Assembly (NCBI GenBank): GCA_003118195.1
Contig: BEXV01000300.1
Coordinates: forward strand, 125,939 to 136,434
Length of the DNA stretch: 10,496 nt
Source of the DNA: Hemicentrotus pulcherrimus
Taxonomy: Eukaryota; Echinodermata; Echinoidea; Camarodonta; Strongylocentrotidae
Direction of reading: 5' to 3'
Of the stretch, positions 8,041 to 10,496 are shown piece after piece; positions within the stretch are counted from its first letter, which is position 1, and each line of letters starts with the position of its first letter. Under the pieces are notes generated by a model. It saw only the letters and a program-made list of their open reading frames with translations. It was not told the origin of the DNA and did not search any database. A program made the position numbers and the translations under genes.

Positions 8041-8317
8041 GTCTCCCTGTCTATGTCTCTCTATTTTCCCTTCTCCATTTCTTTTTAAGTCCAAATCCTT
8101 TTCTTTCTATCTTCCTGAAACAATTTTTGTTTAAATTAATTGGGACTGTTTTCTATATCTTCCCTCCCCTTTCTCTCCCTCTCTCCATCTCTGACTTCTC
8201 TTTCTGTCAATCTACAAGATTTCTTAAGGTTTTCTTGGGCAAATCCCTCTTCCCTCCCCTTTCTCTCTCCCTGTCTATCACTGACACAAGAGCTCATCAG
8301 GGTTTCTATCTTGAACC

Positions 8318-8320
<3 letters not shown>

Positions 8321-8354
<34 letters not shown>
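8321..8354 (+). repeat. (TC)17 microsatellite
   Basis: Seventeen uninterrupted TC units inside the second minisatellite unit. Confidence 0.97.
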
Positions 8355-8358
<4 letters not shown>

Positions 8359-8406
8359 TATCTCTTTGTCTTGATTCATTCAAGGGTTTTCTTGGACCAA
8401 TTTCTG

Positions 8407-8414
<8 letters not shown>

Positions 8415-8458
<44 letters not shown>
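8415..8458 (+). repeat. (TC)22 microsatellite
   Basis: Twenty-two uninterrupted TC units, preceded directly by a C run (about eight C at 8407-8414). It is the longest dinucleotide array of the window. Confidence 0.97.
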
Positions 8459-8462
<4 letters not shown>

Positions 8463-8772
8463 TCTGAATCCTTCTGTCCCTTACCCAGCCTAGTCTCCTT
8501 CAGGGTTTTTTTTTTTTATATCTCTCTCTCTCTGTGTGACCATTTTCCCACGGGAGGAAAGACCCTAACCTTGAGACTGTCCTAGTTACATTCAGCCTCT
8601 CCTCAAATTACTCTGCCAAGGATACACCAAGTTCAGCATCCATGGAATAAGAGGTCAAACCAACACTCCTCCTACTCCTACTCCAATCTCTCCACCACTC
8701 CTCTCTCCCTTCCTCCCACTCTTCCATTTATCTCTTTCTATGATTTCATCTCTCTCTCTCCATGTCTCTCTG

Positions 8773-8774
<2 letters not shown>

Positions 8775-8831
<57 letters not shown>

Positions 8832-8836
8832 CTCTC
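8775..8836 (+). repeat. Compound (TC)19(TA)9(TC)3 microsatellite
   Basis: A TC array at 8775-8812 passes directly into TA units at 8813-8830 and then back to TC. A TA tract inside a TC array is a typical compound microsatellite and a likely site of length polymorphism. Confidence 0.95.
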
Positions 8837-9126
8837 TGTCCCTCCCTCTCTTTTTCCCACCCCTTTCTCCATCTCCCTTGCTAACAATGATGATTGTAGA
8901 GGAGTTTTTATTCCATCCCCTCTCTCTCTCTGTCTGTCTGTCTGTCTCTCTCTCTCTATAGTCTAATATTCACCAAAATGTGCACGCACTCACACTCTTC
9001 CTACAAATTCCTTTCTGTCTGTCCTGTTTATCCGTCTGCTAATTCTCTGTCTCCACCTGTCCCTCTCTCTCTCTCTCTCTCTCTACTTATGTCTTGGATT
9101 TTCTATATCATAATCATATAAACTAA

Positions 9127-9441
9127 TCCAAAGTGCATGAAAGGAGCAATATAAAACAACTGTTGAGTTCAAATTGGACCAGATTATTGCAAATTAACCC
9201 TACTCAAAAAACAAACCCATTTCAACTTATTCAAGACTGGCAATTTACATCCTCAAGAAGATGGCATATGTTCCGAGAAAGGAGAACTCTCCAAGACGAA
9301 CTTGATCCTTGTCGAATTTGGTTTGTCCCTTTAAACATGAAAGAGATTCAAGGTATTCCCTTTGGTCTTCAGAACCAAGACCTAGTAGATACCATTATTG
9401 ATTATTTCATATATCTCTTTAAAAAAAAAAAACATCTATAG
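9127..9441 (+). other. Open frame of 104 codons without recognised homology; possible exon or repeat relic
   Basis: The frame runs from the stop at 9124 to TAG at 9439 and is the longest stop-free stretch outside simple repeats. Its first ATG is mid-frame (MFRERR, about residue 48), so as a gene it would need an upstream exon. The peptide is not low complexity: it has tryptophans in SSNWTRLL, IQDW, RRWHMF and RIWF, and charged stretches such as FRERRTLQDELDPCR. This composition looks more protein-like than other frames here. It ends in a lysine run encoded by a 13-base A stretch, which suggests the true coding part, if any, stops earlier. I do not recognise a family and see no clear splice acceptor. 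Confidence 0.2.
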
Positions 9442-9987
9442 CGGAAGGGGCAATCTTTTCAGAAAAAAAAAAAATTAAAAGAACAAGTTCCACAAAAATA
9501 ACAAACACAGTTTACCCTCTAGCTAAAAAGGAATCCTCTAAAAAATGTTTCATTGATTTAAGAAGTATTAGATATAACGAAACAAATATAACAGAACAAT
9601 AAAATTTAATGGCCGTGTACATGAGAACTATGGATAAAAAAACATAAGAAAAGAAAATCGTGAAAGAGTCTGTTTCTAATCAATTGTATTGAGATTTTAC
9701 TCCAAATATATCACATTTGCCTAAAAGATGGATAAACAACAAGAAATATAAAGCCGAACAAAGTACTGTGGAATCATGCCCTCTATGGGATGAATGTGAT
9801 CAGGGTATTTACAGTAAACTAAATTAGAAATCATACAAAACCAGAATGCAAGCAGTAGGCCTACTCATGTACCATCATCAATTTAGAAATTTACAACTAT
9901 GAAAATCGAAATCACTAGTTTTCCAAGCATGTCTGACAGAGTTTGAAATTTAAGACCGGCATGACGGCAAGCAAAAGGTCAGGAAAT
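9442..9987. other. Gene-less AT-rich stretch
   Basis: Poly-A runs near 9420-9432 and 9464-9475 flank a short spacer. AGTAGGCCTACT at 9854-9865 is a perfect 12-bp palindrome of a kind often seen in marine deuterostome DNA. No gene is visible. Confidence 0.65.
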
Positions 9988-10069
9988 GGAAATGTTCGTA
10001 TGTGATGGTCATATTACATCTCTCCGAAGGGAATGGCCATAAAAAGGAAATGTACCTATGTCATGGTCC
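9988..10069 (+). repeat. Diverged local duplication, 58-bp step
   Basis: GGAAATGTTCGTATGTGATG followed by GTCA at 9988-10011 matches 10046-10069 (GGAAATGTACCTATGTCATG, then GTCC) at 20 of 24 positions. Two copies only. Confidence 0.65.
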
Positions 10070-10260
10070 ATGACTGCAAACCAAGAGAGACAAACAAACA
10101 CCGGTTGCAGGAGAATATTAATAGGCGGAAATATAAGGAGAGTTTTTGGAAATGACATATAAGAATTCCCCTGTTCCGTTTAAACTTGAACTTCATAAAC
10201 AGGGATATCTGCCCCCTCTCAAGCAGGCGTTAACCCAATCCCGAGCATAAGACTGATTAA

Positions 10261-10268
10261 TATAAAAG
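10261..10268 (+). promoter_or_regulatory. TATA-box-like TATAAAAG
   Basis: TATAAAAG followed by GGGG is a textbook TATA box, lying about 30 bp before the second TGTTCC repeat copy. No gene follows in the window, and such words are frequent in AT-rich DNA. Confidence 0.12.
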
Positions 10269-10485
10269 GGGGAATGTCTGGAAAAGGAAAAGAATGTTCC
10301 TTTCGAATTTGAACTTAATTAATTTCTTGATATCCGTCCCCTCTTCTCCACTGTACCTCAATCCAACTGAAATATAATGACATGAAAATTTAATAAAATG
10401 AAAATAGGATGAAAATATGAATAGAAACTAAATAGAGAGAGTGATGATAATGTTTGAATTTGTATGTTCCTTTTGAACTTACCTT

Positions 10486-10496
10486 CCCCCCCCCCC
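10486..10496 (+). repeat. C11 homopolymer at window edge
   Basis: Eleven C residues close the window. The run may continue beyond it. Homopolymer C of this length is prone to sequencing and assembly error. Confidence 0.9.

Larger units (their letters stand above)
8187..8531 (+). repeat. Diverged minisatellite with microsatellites inside its units
   Basis: Four related units share a CATCTCTGA or CTATCACTGA opening, a CAGGGTTTTCTTGGACCAATTT-like block (quoted in pieces: CAAGGGTTTTCTTGG, then ACCAATTT) and a CT tract. The G-run of that block falls at 8228, 8300, 8384 and 8503, giving steps of 72, 84 and 119 bp. The increase in step is largely explained by the length of the TC tract in each unit. 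The last unit has the block followed by a 12-base T run (8506-8517) instead of CTTGG. Confidence 0.6.
8041..9085 (+). repeat. Kilobase pyrimidine-rich region with many (TC)n tracts
   Basis: The + strand is strongly enriched for C and T across about 1 kb. Clean arrays include (TC)17 at 8321-8354, (TC)22 at 8415-8458, a compound (TC)19(TA)9 at 8775-8830, TC plus TGTC at 8921-8958, and about 11 CT units at 9063-9084. Open frames across it, including one of 195 codons at 7998-8585, translate as serine-leucine repeats because CT repeats lack stops. They are not genes. Confidence 0.93.
10172..10496 (+). repeat. Three diverged copies of a TGTTCC/TTGAACTT segment
   Basis: Copies begin at 10172, 10295 and 10465. 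The first two share TGTTCC, TTGAACTT, GATATC and a CCCCTCT block in the same order over about 50 bp. Their upstream flanks also resemble each other (AATATAA plus G-rich and GGAAA words). The third copy has TGTTCCTTTTGAACTTA and then runs into the C run at the window edge, so it is truncated here. The steps of 123 and 170 bp are too uneven for a fresh satellite; an old tandem array is likely. Confidence 0.55.

Noticed and set aside
7998..8585. 195-codon open frame
   Set aside because: It consists mostly of serine-leucine repeats from CT microsatellites, which contain no stop codons. Similar frames open on the other strand and in other phases over the same DNA.
1..10496. CRISPR array, phage-like or bacterial system
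   Set aside because: No regularly spaced repeats with unique spacers, no prokaryotic gene organisation, and all tandem arrays are simple mini- or microsatellites typical of animal genomes.

Overview
The window reads as non-coding nuclear DNA from a metazoan, most likely a marine invertebrate (echinoderm, hemichordate or mollusc-like). The reasons are: AT-rich sequence with no bacterial-style gene packing, abundant GA/CT microsatellites, poly-A and poly-T runs, scattered diverged interspersed repeats, and palindromes such as AGTAGGCCTACT. The species cannot be fixed from sequence alone. No reading frame here is convincing as a gene. All open frames are short, several start only at TTG or GTG, and the longest (about 195 codons, 7998-8585) is a by-product of CT repeats. 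I see no rRNA, tRNA, CRISPR array or recognisable transposase or reverse transcriptase.

Layout. 1-1160 is plain AT-rich sequence. 1165-1311 holds a short open stretch with a faint ankyrin-like or zinc-knuckle-like look. 1487-1771 is a foldback arrangement whose arms are units of a dispersed repeat with the core AGAAGGGCATTAGC; six copies of this core lie in the window, on both strands. 1835-1912 is a three-copy 26-bp minisatellite. 2158-2208 is an 11-bp inverted repeat. 2961-3144 is a cluster of a second repeat with core CTGTCTATAGTGGCCAC. 4410-4504 is an AT-rich cluster of octamer and homeodomain-like motifs. 4999-5290 is the best mobile-element candidate: 292 bp bounded by 35-bp inverted repeats (31 of 35 identical), with no coding capacity, like a MITE. 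5291-6045 is purine-rich on the + strand and contains (GA)21.

5445-5490 and 7592-7626 are two diverged copies of a segment holding GTTGCTAGGCAAC, which resembles an RFX X-box. 6208-6246 is another copy of the AGAAGGRCATTA repeat. 7167-7210 is a four-copy 11-bp minisatellite. 8041-9085 is about 1 kb of pyrimidine-rich sequence in which a diverged minisatellite carries expanded (TC)n tracts inside its units. 9127-9441 is an open frame of 104 codons without recognisable homology. 9988-10496 holds diverged local duplications, including three copies of a TGTTCC/TTGAACTT segment, and ends in an 11-base C run at the window edge.

No genes can be shown to work together. The window is best taken as intergenic or intronic sequence shaped by small repeats. 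The most useful leads are the 292-bp inverted-repeat element, the modular AGAAGGGC repeat and the minisatellite with embedded microsatellites.
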